This document shows positions 23,201-35,669 of a stretch of 64,000 bases of DNA, piece after piece. Source of the stretch: Odobenus rosmarus divergens (Eukaryota > Chordata > Mammalia > Carnivora > Odobenidae); assembly GCF_000321225.1 (NCBI RefSeq), contig NW_004450287.1, forward strand, positions 587,907-651,906, written 5' to 3'. The position numbers were made by a program, and so were the translations under genes. Each line of letters starts with the position of its first letter. The stretch's first letter is position 1. Under the pieces are notes generated by a model. It searched no databases. It was given only the letters and a program-made list of their open reading frames with translations, and was not told the DNA's origin.

Positions 23201-26200
23201 AGGCATGCCGTCTGGCTCCCAGCAGTAAGATTACATTGATTCAGTTTCTCATTCGTAGGATGTATATACAAAATGATTCCAGAATTTCCACACCCATACT
23301 ATACAAACAAGAAACAATTAAGAAATGTTCAAGGTTCAAGGTTTTGTTTTTTGGGTTTGGGGGTAGTTGTTTTGAATTTGGGGCGAGGGTTTGCAGTTTT
23401 GTTGTCTTTAAACTGAGGGTATAGAATCAAAGCACTGTGTTTAAAAGTCATGGTATTTAAAATGAGAACAGTTAATATTTATGGAAGAATTTAATCCTCC
23501 TTATCTTAAAGTTCTACCCTAGCCTTAATTATGATATAATGTACATTACAAAATCCCCATGAATTCTCATTTTCTTACTGACCAACATTATCCTTACCAC
23601 ATTCTGATCTTATCAGGTGTTTTCAAAACCTAGTATCATATACAATCATATCCAACAGGTGCAAACTTTATTTCATAAAGAGATACCAGTGAACACACCC
23701 CTATATAATACATAACCAACAGACTGGTTATATAGGAAAATACACCAATGAAAGTCAGTTTTAGAACTGTACTGAAAACAGGGTCATTTCAAGTGTTTCA
23801 AACCACTAATGCTGTTCTTAAATTCCAGAACATATAATCCATGGATTTATACACCCCAGTGCAAGTGTACTAAGGATTTTACAATCTAGATATCAATTTC
23901 CCCTGGAGATCTAATTCAGGAGCAGGAAATTTACAGAAATAAAACGACAACTGCAACAGACAATTGCCATAGCTACTAACATTGCCATTTGTGGAATTTC
24001 TTATCTGGTCCTGATCCTCTAAAAAGTATTAACTCAAACACATCTAATGTATATGTTTCAATTGAACTCTAGGCCTCCCACAATTACTGCTGTTACATAT
24101 GTATCAAAGGCCTTGCGATCACCCATAGAAGGTCAAAAATGGAAAGGGACAGGTCACTAATCATGCAAATTATAATTCAACTACTTTGTCATAAATCAAT
24201 TCAGACCATCACATCATTTGTTTAAAACTACCAAAAATGTTCTTTGCAATTAGACCAATTACAATTAGGAAGCAACTGGTACCAGCTGATTATCTTTATG
24301 CCCTCTCAATACACACCCATGGGACTATTTTTCCTCTATAATTAGATGGGCCTTCCATGCTAATGACCTCAAAATATGACTTACACTTTGAGAAGATCAT
24401 ACTGCCTTTCTGAGGATTCAAGACAAATCCCTCTGCATCTCATATTTTTGGTGAGAAACCTGAGTAGGTAACTTATCAGAAAAGATCTAAGACACCAGAT
24501 ACCATGAAAATGTCGTCCTCGGATTAAAATGTGTGATCCCCAATTTACAACTGACTATAACTACATGACAAATAAAAGAGCTTACACTTTAGAAGTCCAC
24601 TCAACGTGCAAAAATTTGTTGGCTAGAATAGTTCCAGCTAATAAAATTGTCCCTGACTATTTACAGGCCAACCAAATCCTGAGGCAATACAATAACTAAT
24701 GCTGGAGAAACACTTCAGGAAAAGTGGAATCGTTTATTTGGCAGGGCGGGGGGTGGGGGTGAAGGGTAGAAAAACGGCACATAGTTTTTAAGGTTAGCCA
24801 AATTGATCTATGAGACTTATACTCCTGGTTGGTTCTAGGCAAATTAAAAACTAGATACAAAGTGGGATTGCAAATATTTCTTTTAACGTTATGATCATCC
24901 CCATTCATCTTGCCTTTTCTACTGAATCATATGCTTAAAAATTACCCCACCGCCACTCTACCAGCAGGACACTTGCTGATGTTACCACCCTCGAAACAAC
25001 TGAAGCCATGACAGCTCACTTAGCCCACTTTGACCAAAAGGAGGACAGTATAAGAGAGAAATGGTAGTCAGTCTAAGGAGGAGCATTCAGCAAAGTCCAG
25101 CCAAGAGTTCAGCAATAGCCATACCCAGAAACAAAACACATCATTTTCAGTCACAAGAGTTGTCAGAATACTCGTAAATAACTACAGTTGCTTTCCCTGA
25201 TAAATGCCTGTTTGCTTCAAGGAATATTTTCCCCCTGATAAGTTTTAACTAATAATTAAATACATGATGCTTGAGCTCAAGACTAATGTTACTGTCAAAT
25301 TGAATTTTTGATGAAATAGCTTTTTAAAAATCCTACCTACATCTATTAATTCAATTCCATTTGATAATAAAGCAGAACAGGGGTGAGGGAAGTTCAGAGG
25401 GTCAGAGAATGAGTTAATAAATAGTTAATGGAAAAATATCCCTGGAAGGCAGTATAATAAAACGCTTTTGCTTTTTCCTTCCCTAATTCTTCCTCCTCCT
25501 CCTGGTTGTGACTTAAAATAAACAAAGTTCTTAGGCAACTACTATTAACAGTGTGTATAGTGCAATGCTCATAGTGGGACTTCTGTTTAAAAAATAAAAT
25601 GGGGCCTATGGGATAAATAGAGTGAGTCATACTTCCCCTAGATTTCTCCTCCAAGCACTTCAGTATTGTCTCCATTTTGTTCCCACTCAAGTGTTGTAAG
25701 CTAAAATGCTGAGTGGAATCCCAAGGGGAATCAACTTCCCAGCTTCAGTGGTGTCCAACTAATGTCCTCCTTGGACTCAAGCTGTAAACCAACTCACAGA
25801 GAGAAGGAGAGAGTCATGGTAGTTGTTGCCAAGATAGCAAACAGTTTTTCAACATACCAATTTAATGTAAAGATTCAACTTATTAAATTTATATTAAGTC
25901 CTTCTTATGATTAGAGCAAATTCATTTTCAGAAAATTTCAATTATAAAACCATCAATAGGACTTACTAATTTCAATAGGTCATTTTGCTTCCGGATAAAT
26001 TATACTAATTACTAATGTAGAAGTCCCATTTGAACATAAAGAAAACCCTAGGTACAAAAAAAAAATGCTTTAACTAAGCATTCTTCATCTTTAAATAACT
26101 GATCTAAGAAGAAATAATAAGATATGTTCATTCACCATTGCAGAAAACAACTCTACCACGTTGGAAAATTCCTGAACAATATAGATTTCATTATTAATAA

Positions 26201-28605
26201 GGAACACTAACTCTCCCTCCTCAGAATGATTTTCCTTTTAAATAAACCATATTGGACAATGCTATTACAGGACATTTGATTCTTTTTACTTTTCATTAAT
26301 CTACAAGGGTTTAAATATAGCAAAATAGTCAAAATGTTAGTCAATTAACTATTTTTTCATCTTACTATTTTAGATGCATTTCTAGATATCTTCAGCTATA
26401 ACTGCATTCCCAACCACCTAAAAAAAATTCTATGGCCTTTTTTTTCCCCCCACAAACTTCCTTTGTAATCAACTGAGGTAAGACCAAAACAATTAATTCA
26501 ACTCTACCAATATTTTTCATATCTTACTAACTTTTAATAATTACTTTAGGATTCTTTCCCAGACACTTGATTATTAATAGCAGAAAATCATATGACTACA
26601 TTAGATTACATCAGCTAATCCTCCAAAGCAACTGTTCCTCCCCAGTTTGGAAAGAAATCAACACTTCAGGCCCCCTCACAGAAATAATACACAATACACT
26701 GTAACCCACAGTAATTAAAATCTCTGTTAGCACATCTTTGACTTCCAAAACTTCCTCTTACTGCTGTTAAAGATTTTAAAAAGTTAACAAGGGTCTACTC
26801 ATGTGAGTTCTATCCACCTATGTCTTTTAGGGAATGAGCAGCATACAAATAAAGAAACAATAGTAAACAGCTTATTCACTGCTCCCAACATGAGCTAAGC
26901 AAAGAAAGGTGGTTGAAAGTATCACTATGGTTTCATCCCACGTTCATTCCTTTTGAATTATGTTCAACAGTGTTTTATTATTGTTGTTATTAGTTCACAA
27001 GCATTTACTGACTTTCAGCCATGTGAATCATGAAGTCAAGCAATAAAAAGGATATAAAGATATACACTACTCAGTCCCTACCCTTAAAAACTTTAAATGT
27101 ATTGGAAACCATAAACATAGTATCTATAATTTATTAGGTATCCCAAGTTTTTTAGGCAGTTTATACATTATAACCCCTCAGTCTACCCCAAATCCTAGAA
27201 GGTAGGTAACTGTTGGCCTTATTTTACTTTTTATAGACCTAGTACCTATTCTTTAATTTGGGTATCCACCCATCCTTATCAAAACCACTTGCTTCAGGGA
27301 AAGCTGATTCTTATCTCCAGACTGCTGGGGCCTACTCTACTTCTATGTAGTTAGATGAATAAAAAGAAAAAAAGAAAAAAAAAACACCTTTTATTATCAG
27401 AGCCAGTTTGGTTGTTTTTTTAATACTTTGCAATTAAACACGCTGATACACAAGATAATATTTGTCCTCCAAAATTAATGGCATTTTCTTAAAGAAGTGG
27501 GGGTTACATTTTCTTTCACTGTGTATTTTTTAGACATTAGGGAGAAGGTTGGCTGATTTCATACTATAAAAGCCCGAAATTTCACTAAATAAATATTTGT
27601 TGGGTGAATGAATTAGCTGAACAAATGATGAATAAACTATTGAATATAAAATAATTCTCTGTTCCTGTTTGCCCCTACCCTCCCAGGCCAAGATCCATGA
27701 TTGAAATTGTTATGTTAAAAGAAAAGAAAGAACAATAATTGATTGTAATTCAGCTCTTTGAATTTATTTAGTTTTTCTTCACCACTTGATGACAACCTGC
27801 TATCTCTATATTCTATAGTAAAACATATTAACAACCTACCCTCTCCCCTTCTTGACATTACTTGAAAATCACGCAGAGCTGAGGTTAGGTGACTAGTGCC
27901 CAGAAAGTCAGAAATAGAAAAGAGACACACATCTGACACTTGCCCCTATGGATACTGACCTCCTTCTCATATTCCTATCCATTAGTAAGGCATATTCACC
28001 ATAGAATGAGAGATTAGACAGTAGAATGTGTGTTTTGTTTTGTTTAATTAGAAGTGCAAAAGATCTTATTCAACTGCTACTGATAATTGTTAAAGACATT
28101 AATGCCATGACTTAGGGATCTTGTTCTCCAAGGAAGTTAAAGAATATGTAAAGATGATACATAGCCTAAGGGGAAAGGGGGTGGTGAGGAGAAGAGGAAT
28201 ACTCTTAAGAGGAATACTCTAAAGAAGGAATACTCTAAAGAGTCACACAGAATGCTGAAGATCCTTCTTCTCATAACGCGTAACTACTCCGAGAAGGAAT
28301 TAGCTCTCACATTTAAAGTGGGAAATGACCATAGAAAGGTAGAAAATGGTTATTTATTTCCAGATCTTGCCAACTTCCATACTGCTCTATTGCTGTGTCA
28401 TAGTCACAGACCTGAACAATGACAGGAAAAATAATTTCTAAATCTTCCTGTTCAAGAAGTAATTTTATTGATCTCCACTTTATCTTTTATTTTTCCTATG
28501 ACTCAGCAGGTTAGAATTGCTCTAGTTCCAGTACTTTCTATCACTCAGCAAGATGTCCATGGGGTGTAAATGCCTTACAAGTTAATAGGAGGTGAAGAAA
28601 TTTAT
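23201..28605. other. Intergenic upstream of STMN2, mostly unique
   Basis: AT-rich, with no CAN SINE and no gene seen. There is a MIR/L2-like fragment near 27125-27235. A short imperfect tandem repeat at about 28196-28245 carries three copies of a 'GGAATACTCT(T/A)AAGA' unit. This stretch may contain distal regulatory DNA of STMN2, but nothing in it can be assigned from sequence alone. Confidence 0.45.
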
Positions 28606-28626
28606 TTCAGCACCAAGGAGAGTGCC
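28606..28626 (+). promoter_or_regulatory. STMN2: RE1/NRSE silencer of STMN2 (REST binding site)
   Basis: The 21 bases match the REST/NRSF recognition element: left half TTCAGCACC, right half GGAGAGTGCC, with only AA between them. It differs from the RE1 consensus I know at three positions (11, 15 and 18). From the rat SCG10 element as I recall it, it differs only at position 11. It sits 1667 bp upstream of the start codon, close to the position described for the SCG10 silencer. Known role: REST binds here in non-neuronal cells and represses SCG10, restricting expression to neurons. Orthology is inferred from motif plus position. Confidence 0.93.
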
Positions 28627-28944
28627 TGTTATTTTCAAATGGTTTTATGAGTTCAAAACTGCGTTATTCATGGGCTAGAAAGAAATTTTGAAATGTTATT
28701 TAATAGAAAGCTGCTAAGAATTTATTTCATCCATTCGCATAATCCCAATCATTTCTATAAAATTTAAAAATTGCCAACATTTTGTATATGTTCATGATTT
28801 CAACAATGTGCTATTCTTTTAGCTTTCAAACGCAAGGAATTAGCAATCCTTTGCTTTTTTTTCAAATGTCAAAAACCACAGTTTCTGAATGGATCTAGAA
28901 TGGAGGAAGGCTCAGTGAAACCACAGAAGTGTTAAATTAACAGA

Positions 28945-29072
28945 GATTAAAATCTCCATGAGAACAAGGTCTAAAATCTTTTTCACCCGTTGTGTCCTCA
29001 AAGCTTGGCACATGATAAATGCTCAATGAATATTTATGTGAGTCTTCTGAGAAAGAATGAATTAATGAATGA
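28945..29072 (+). repeat. L2 3' end fragment
   Basis: The order 'CTCCATGAGAACAAGGTC' ... 'GGCACATGATAAATGCTC' ... 'AATGAATATTTATG' ... 'GAATTAATGAATGA' follows the conserved 3' end of L2 elements. It lies between the RE1 site and the promoter. Confidence 0.65.
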
Positions 29073-29889
29073 TGTTCATTAAGTCAACCAAAATGAATTA
29101 GTGAATATCTTCTCTCTAATGAAAGGTCACTTTTTTGCATCTGATCTGGGAGATCCTCACACACCACATTGCTCTCAGCCTGAAACCTGAAAACATCTTT
29201 CTTTGGCCTATTATCAATGGAGTCTCTGGATCTCTGAAAAATCATGCTCCAGATCACACCTTTCATCTCCACAAAGCTTTCAGTATAAAGGTTTCTCCTT
29301 GAGACTTGCAAAAGTCACTGAGGTTTCAATCTCCGTAATCTTACATCTCCGAGGCAGAATGGCATTATCCACCTATGGTTCCTCCAATGCTCAAACCAAT
29401 GGTTCTGCCCTGTAACCAGATGGACAAGACACAGACACAGGAAGCTGACTCTCATCCTCCTCCATAAGGTCCCCAGGTAGACCATAACTATTTGTCCCTA
29501 TTCCCAACAGCCCAGACAGCTCCTTCCTTCTGTGCCAAGAGTAGAAAACACCAGGCCTCACTCTGTTGAGAGACCTTCAAGAGTCCAAGACATCTGAGTC
29601 CAACTGTGCTAAGAGACAAAGGGTAATAATGCATTTCTGTTTCAGGCTACCACCATAGCCAGACATGGGGTCACCCTGGGAGACCAGAAACTACCAAAAC
29701 AGGGCCAAAGGTGAAAGAGAAAACATGAACAAGTAAAACCACAATGTTTAAACAGATGTTTCCAATAGTCAGCAAGTTGTGAAGACTTCTCAAAGCTCTA
29801 AATCCTTTTTCCTTTTTATGTCTATTTGTGCAATAAAACATGTGTGAACAAAGTCAATCCTGGCTCCCAGGTAGACACAGTCCAGTTCT

Positions 29890-30272
29890 TAGCTCTTAGG
29901 AGGCTTCTGGGCTAAGCCTCCACTCTACTTGGACTGTACTATCAGGCCCCCAAAACGGGGGGGAGCTGCCAGGGAAGGACTGATTTCCATTTCAAACTGC
30001 ATTCTGGTACTTTGTACTCCAGCACCATTGGCCGATCAATATTTAATGCTTGGAGATTCTGACTCTGCGGGAGTCATGTCAGGGGACCTTGGGAGCCAAT
30101 CTGCTTGAGCTTCTGAGTGATAATTATTCATGGGCTCCTGCCTCTTGCTCTTTCTCTCGCACGGTCCCACTCTGCAGACTCAGTGCCTTATTCAGTCTTC
30201 TCTCTCGCTCTCTCCGCTGCTGTAGCTGGACCCTTCGCCTTCGCCACCGCTCAGCATCTGCACATCCCTACA
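29890..30272 (+). promoter_or_regulatory. STMN2: STMN2 promoter-proximal block and 5' UTR
   Basis: This block closely resembles the 5' part of human STMN2 mRNA as I remember it, from about the 'AGCTCTTAGGAGGCTTC' segment to the start codon. The 5' end is therefore uncertain: transcription could begin near 29890 or further downstream. Visible candidates are an inverted CCAAT box (ATTGG, 30027-30031) followed by an AT-rich TATA-like stretch (ATATTTAA, about 30039-30046), and a CT-rich stretch at 30196-30219 that could serve as an initiator. If the long leader is used, it contains upstream ATGs at 30046, 30076 and 30130. I cannot fix the start site without transcript data. Confidence 0.75.
30130..30225 (+). 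other. Upstream open reading frame in the 5' UTR
   Basis: An ATG at 30130 opens a 31-codon frame that ends at TAG 30223-30225, 47 bases before the STMN2 start codon. The predicted peptide is Leu- and Ser-rich with no known domain. A shorter frame (ATG 30046 to TGA 30106-30108) lies further upstream. Both matter only if transcription starts upstream of them. Coding function is unproven; a translation-damping role would be inference. Confidence 0.4.
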
Positions 30273-30291
30273 ATGGCTAAAACAGCAATGG
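30273..30291 (+). CDS. STMN2: Stathmin-2 (SCG10), coding part of exon 1
   Basis: Encodes MAKTAM plus the first base of codon 7, followed by the donor GTAAGG at 30292. Stathmin-2 is a neuronal phosphoprotein that binds tubulin dimers, promotes microtubule dynamics, and is needed for axon growth and repair. The start codon is preceded by CCCTACA; the next ATG is codon 6. The six residues followed by a phase-1 splice are the known STMN2 start. Splicing to 55232 completes codon 7 as GCC (Ala). The intron starts in a region that becomes strongly GC-rich about 500 bp further on. Only 19 coding bases lie in this exon, so it was identified from the joined product, not from an open frame. Confidence 0.96.
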
Positions 30292-30779
30292 GTAAGGCAT
30301 CGCGCCTCGTTCTCCCTCGGCTCGACCTGGAGCCCACCTCTCACCTTCTCTCTTAGAGCTTTGAAGGCATTCGGAAATATTTTATAAAGAAAAAGACGTT
30401 AATGATAAAACAGAAACCGGGAAGGACGAAGGCAGTTCTGGGGGTTTGGGAAGGGCAAAGAGAGGGTCCCTGGAAATCTAAAACTAAAATTTTCTTTTGA
30501 AAGGTAGAAGCAGGTAAGTTGCCCTCCCATGGGAAGAGAATTTGTTCTGTTTCCATGTTTAAAATTAGGGCTCAATCGTTGGGGGAGGGAGCTACCTTTA
30601 CTGTTTGCCTTAAATGGGGTTAAGGGACATTTTGGAAAGTGCTTTGTAACATCCTTTATTTCTTCTCTAGTTAAGAAAAAGAAAATGGGGAAGAGGAGAG
30701 GGAGGTGGCGGAAAGAAAAAAGAAAAATGCAAAGTCAAATCGGTCCCTCCTAGGTTGTTTGAAAGATGGGTGGAGACGG

Positions 30780-32600
30780 GGGGGTGGGAGCGGGTGGAGA
30801 ACGGGGCAAATTTTATGGTATTGTCTCGTCGGAAAAACCGCTAGTCCTGGGGCGCGGTGCGGGGAGGTTAGGGCGGGGGATGGGGTGCTACGCTCCTTTG
30901 TTTTAGGGAAAGGGAGGGGAAGGAGAAAGGAAGTCGGGGAGGGCATGGAGGGCGCGGGTGGGCAGCTGCAGGGGCGGGGAAGCGCGCGGTGGGGAGGGGT
31001 GGAGGGACAGCGGTTTCGCAGGCGCTGGGGTGGGGTTTCTTTGTGTGAGGACGAGCGGTCCCAGGGGGAGGCACCTGCAGCGCTGGGCGCACAATGCGGA
31101 CCGCCCCACCCTGTGCGAAGCCGCGCTGGCGCCCTCACTCCTCCCCCCTGCCGGGTGCAGCAGCTTAAGCCGAAAGAGGGCCGGGTGGGGAGCGCAGCGC
31201 GACACCCAGGAGCCCAGCCCTGGGGGGGTGGGGCGGACAGCAGCGCCACGCCCCGCGCTTGTCGCTCCTGACTCCGACTCGGCTTCCGAATGAGACCTGA
31301 CCATAGCCCCTGCCATCCCCACCCTGGCCTCATTGTTCTGTTTTACGGAGAGAAGGAAAAAAGTCGGTTAGCCTTTTTCTTTTTCAAAACCCACATTGCA
31401 TAGGGTGACTAGACATTGACGCGGATAAAGGCTTCTTAGAGCTCATTGATCGTTTTGGGTAAAAGCTTTGGGAACCTAGATAAGTGTAGATATAATAATA
31501 CAGATAAAAAAGAGGACAACTTCTTAAACTGAGCCACGTGAAATACCCGTCTTCTAGGTCAAACAGGGCCAAATAATGGCAATTTTCATAGGCTCAACCT
31601 ATATATCAGGGAAACAGTTGAGACACAGAGATCCCCAGCCGGTTGTGCGCCTCTAAGTGCCCCATGGTTCCAGCGTTCGGTGGCCCCCGGGGTGGACAGG
31701 CAAGGAGGGGCCCGATGTCTGGTGACTGCTGGAAACACCACCTCCCCCGGGAGCCGGTGCGGGATGCGGAGAAGCGAAAAAGCGATGGACAGGGCTCGCT
31801 CTGCACAGCTCCGCCCTGCCCCACCCTTTCCGCGGTGCTGAGAAGACCTCGGGCTCCGAGGCGTGGCGAAGAAACAGAGTTGGGGAGGGGCGGTTGAATG
31901 GTCTGCAGTCCTAGAGCCCCTTTTTTTTTCAGCCCTGCAATCCGGAACAGCCCAGACACCCCCTCGCTTGGCGCAGACACCCGGTGTTGCTCTGAGAGCT
32001 GGCGCCGAGCCCCTCCCAGCCAAGAGGGTGTCTCTGCAGAAAAGCTGGCTCGAGCCCCGCCCGGCCATACAAAGGCGCGGCCCCACCCCAGCCGGCGGCA
32101 AGACCGCAGAGGTGACCCCTTCCCAGTGGTGCGGGGAGGGTTTTCCTCTTCTTGCCCTCCCACAGCCCGCGGAGTTCAGGCTACTTTCCCCCAGCTGAAG
32201 CCCTCGGCCCGAGCCGGGTTCTCTATCATTTCCCGGGACGTAGACCCTTTGGATAGTCTCTCCGGAAGGGACCCTCGCTAATCGAGCAAGGCGCGGCTCG
32301 GCCCCACCCCTCCCAGCGGCTGCTGGGACCAGGCAGCCGCTGGCCGGGTGGGGGCGCACTTGGCGAGCCGGCGCGTGGAGCGCTGCCAGCCCTGCAGAGC
32401 CCAGCGCCGCGCCCTGTGCTCCCCTCCCCCGAGCTGGGCGCTCGCCCCCGCGGGTGCAGCCGGGGAGACGGGTTTCTGCGCAGTGTCCTGAGCTACCCCC
32501 GCTTCTCACAGTTCGCGATTCACCCGCAAGTCCAGAAAGGTTCTCAGAATGAGGGATGGGGCGGTCTCGCTCTGCGTTCTGCATCCCCACCGAGAGGTTT
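30780..32600. promoter_or_regulatory. CpG-rich island in 5' part of intron 1
   Basis: The stretch changes abruptly from the AT-rich surroundings to GC-rich sequence dense in CG dinucleotides and GC boxes (GGGCGGGG type, for example near 30871 and 30971). There is a quieter gap around 31330-31600. It begins about 500 bp after exon 1, so the STMN2 start itself lies at its edge. It contains long overlapping open frames on both strands, an ordinary effect of GC richness. It could act as a promoter or enhancer, or as a start site for an alternative or antisense transcript. The sequence alone does not show which. Confidence 0.8.
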
Positions 32601-35317
32601 CTGCTGCAGGAGGGTGGCTACAAACTCATCATTATCAGTATTATTTCAAATTATTATTATTATTACTACTTCATGACTCAATGGCCTTATTTGTTCAAAA
32701 GGTTTGAATGATTGAATTTGATTAAGGATTATTAACCCTTGTTGCACTCACTTTTTTTCCTTCTACTCTTCCCTTCCTTCTCCCCTACCCCTTAAAAAAA
32801 GAATTTTTTGTCCTGTTGTTCATTTTACATTATAAAGCGAATGTATTTTCAATTCCTGCCTGGATTACATATGTTCTTGTGGGTCGGATATTATGTGCAG
32901 GTGCTTACTAAGGGTAGGGTTTGTGTGCCAAAAATTGCTGGAAAATTCTCCACAGATCATTGTGACTGCAATGGGTAAAATTATGCATATATAATTGAGA
33001 TGTTATGATCTTCACTGTGTATTCCATAAGGTCATATCTATTAATCAATATATATAGGTTATGCACAAATTCTTAACTGTTTCTTTTCTTTCTTTTTTTG
33101 AAACTGTTCTTGCAATTGCTGATTCTTGATACAGTCTCAATCCTGCACAGAAACCTGGATCGTGAAATGGTAGCCACCATCCCATTAATAAAAATCCCAC
33201 CCAAAATATGACAAATGCAAGGGTCCTTTCTGCCATGAGTAAGCTGTATTTGCAAATCATGAAGAGAAGTACAACCTCTACAATACTAAAATAATGGATT
33301 TTGAAATCGTTTCAGTTGCAAAGCATAATCAATTAATCACCAGGGCGGGTGCTTTTTCCTGATTCATTAAACAATTATTCAGCATGATTGTACTAGGTGC
33401 ATATAGTATTCCCCATTATCTATTCTAATGAAGTGGGCACCTTCTAAATGGATATATCAATAACCTGAAGTGGAAAAATGAGAATTTGGTCAGGATTGCA
33501 AGATCAAACTGAAAGAGAAATAGCAGGAGCTTATCAATTAATTATATATATGGTTAATACCAGCTGAGTAAGCTGAGCCTGCAATAAGCACTATGTGACC
33601 CAATGTAGCCCAAATACATTTATACATGATGGTATAAATTAGTAAACCTGGTGGTGTTTATCTACACATTAAAATTCTCTGAAAGTATATTTTAAAATAA
33701 TAAATAAGATTGAATGGTTTTTAACATTAAAGTCTGGAATTTTTTTTCAGTCACAATTTGCAATGGTTTTGTGAAGTGACCTACAGATTTGTAGTCAATT
33801 ATTCTATCCTAAGGAGGAGGGGATTATTTTTATTGTTAGAACGATTGCCTCTGCTCTTAGTCATTAACATTTTTAGCAGGATTTTATTTGTTGTACTAAA
33901 AACACATTTACTTACTTTGGGGATTTTTAAAATTATTAATGGATAGATTGTGGAATAAGCATTCGGCCATTTGGGCCAAGCTTGTTCTCTGTGATGAAAA
34001 GGCTGCAAGAGGCTACATTTTGCCAGATTCCTGAGTGCCTGTCAGTCCTTTCAGAGTGCATAAAGCTGATTCACGCAATAAAATAGTTTTCCACCCTACA
34101 GTGTAGGATCAAAATAGTTACTTAATTCTGTGAATATCTAGTAGTTGCTATCATCCAGAATTTCAAGTTAAATCTGTACAGTTAAAAATGAAATGGGAGA
34201 TGAATCAATCACATATTTAATTGAGCATTTTTGTTATTAATGAATCCAGACCATCTTAAGGAAAATTCCTGATTTTATCAGTCACCACTGTTTTTTACTC
34301 CAACTGAACAGGACTGACTATATGCCGCATTCCACCTCAGGAGCTCCTTGCTCACAAGGCTGGATGACCCTGGCCCTGAGCAGGTGGCTACCTGCTCTGG
34401 GTGTGGCCACTCCCAAGCTGCTGAAACCTCATTCCAGCTCACACCAATTTCCTATTTGTTTCTTGGAGAAACACACACTATACTGTTGTCACAGGATCTG
34501 TGACCTTATATGAAAAATGCAAGAAATTTGCCACATAAGAAGAAAATACCAAATTAGCTGATGACCCAGATGTTTCCAGAACTGAGGCTGGTTCTCTTTC
34601 CTGGTTCTCTCAATTGGAAAACCTTAGAGTCCACATTACCTTTCACCCCACTAGAGGGCAATCTAGTTCTCTAAAGAAATAGGTGATTTTTTTTTTTTTT
34701 TAACCCAGTTTCAAATACTATTTAATAAAAATTTTTTTTTAGTCTGGAACATTCAATTGCTTACTCAATAAATTAATGCCATGCTTTACCCTACTGGATA
34801 AAAAGGGTTTTTGCACTTTTTCAAGGAGACTGACAAAATGAGTGGAAATGGGTGTTAACCCTGGTTAGTCATTCTCTTACGATTTTACTTTCTAGTTTTA
34901 TTACATTGCTATTATAATATTATTTATGTTACTTTTGGGAGTTTGTAGTGGATGAATGGTAGAAGATGGCCAGTAGTAATAGCAAAATTATTTAGGAAGA
35001 GAATGTTTTAATGTTTAAATAAAGGAATAAATTAAACAAAAATATAGTTTACTTATTCATTTATTTAAAATGTGCTGAAGATGTTGGGGACATACCCAAA
35101 TGTCAGTGTCCACCTTCAGGGAGCTTGCAGGCTAGCAGTTAAAACGTAGATACAAAGTGATACTGAGGAGGGAGTACCAAAAACAAGCATAAACTTAATT
35201 TTTAGGATCATCAAAAGTAGATTTTTTCTATGTTTGCATTGGCAGAGATTGTTTTTCTCTTATGTTTCACGTAACTATAATCCATCTATAAAATATTTAA
35301 TAGTTTCATATTACTGT
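32601..35317 (+). other. Intron 1 unique AT-rich segment
   Basis: Nothing recognisable as a repeat or exon in most of this stretch. It contains many TAAT/ATTA cores, for example at 33330-33420 and 33530-33560. The absence of SINE or L1 remnants is compatible with conserved regulatory DNA, but that is untested. Near 35060-35165 there is an old-repeat-like segment. Confidence 0.4.
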
Positions 35318-35465
35318 GCTCCTCAAACTTTAATGTGCATATGAATTATCTGTGATTTACATTAAAATGCAAATTCTGATACAGTAGGTCTGGTGGAGGC
35401 CAGACATTCTGCATTCCTAACAAACTCCCAGATCATGCTGATTCTAACCACGGAATATATCAGTT
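35318..35465 (+). repeat. MER5-like hAT DNA transposon fragment
   Basis: 'CCTCAAACTTTAATGTGCAT' ... 'TCTGATACAGTAGGTCTGG' ... 'GCATTCCTAACAAACTCCCA' ... 'ATGCTGATTCTAACCA' follows the order of MER5A-type elements. It ends about 200 bp before the cryptic-exon acceptor. Confidence 0.75.
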
Positions 35466-35669
35466 TTAGAAATAGAGAATTGTGATAGACATGTTCCTCC
35501 CATAATAAGCTTTGGTGTTAGGTCTTAATATTTTCAAATGCATGGCAATCTTTACAAAATATTTCACTTCCCCCTTTGTACTCTTAGGGATTTCATTCCT
35601 CTGGGAGTTATGTGTTCTCTGCCATCACTCTTTCTTAATTAGATTTTTAAAAATATATTCATATTGTAG

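Noticed and set aside
1..28605. A second protein-coding or structural RNA gene upstream of STMN2
   Set aside because: No multi-exon coding pattern, tRNA, snRNA or processed gene copy was recognised. Open frames here are short and coincide with repeats or low-complexity sequence.
30050..30280. 76-codon frame overlapping the STMN2 start codon
   Set aside because: It begins at TTG rather than ATG and reads the 5' UTR out of frame with STMN2. The real upstream ATGs are at 30046, 30076 and 30130.
30671..31333. 220-codon minus-strand and 188-codon plus-strand frames overlapping each other
   Set aside because: Same GC-rich artefact. They lie opposite each other in intron 1, are low-complexity, and show no splice or domain evidence.
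31586..32590. 334-codon open frame on the minus strand inside the CpG-rich island
   Set aside because: Composition is Gly/Arg/Ala/Pro/Ser-rich with no recognisable domain, and long frames overlap on both strands and several frames in this GC-rich block. That is expected when stop codons are rare. A transcript or conservation test could revive it.
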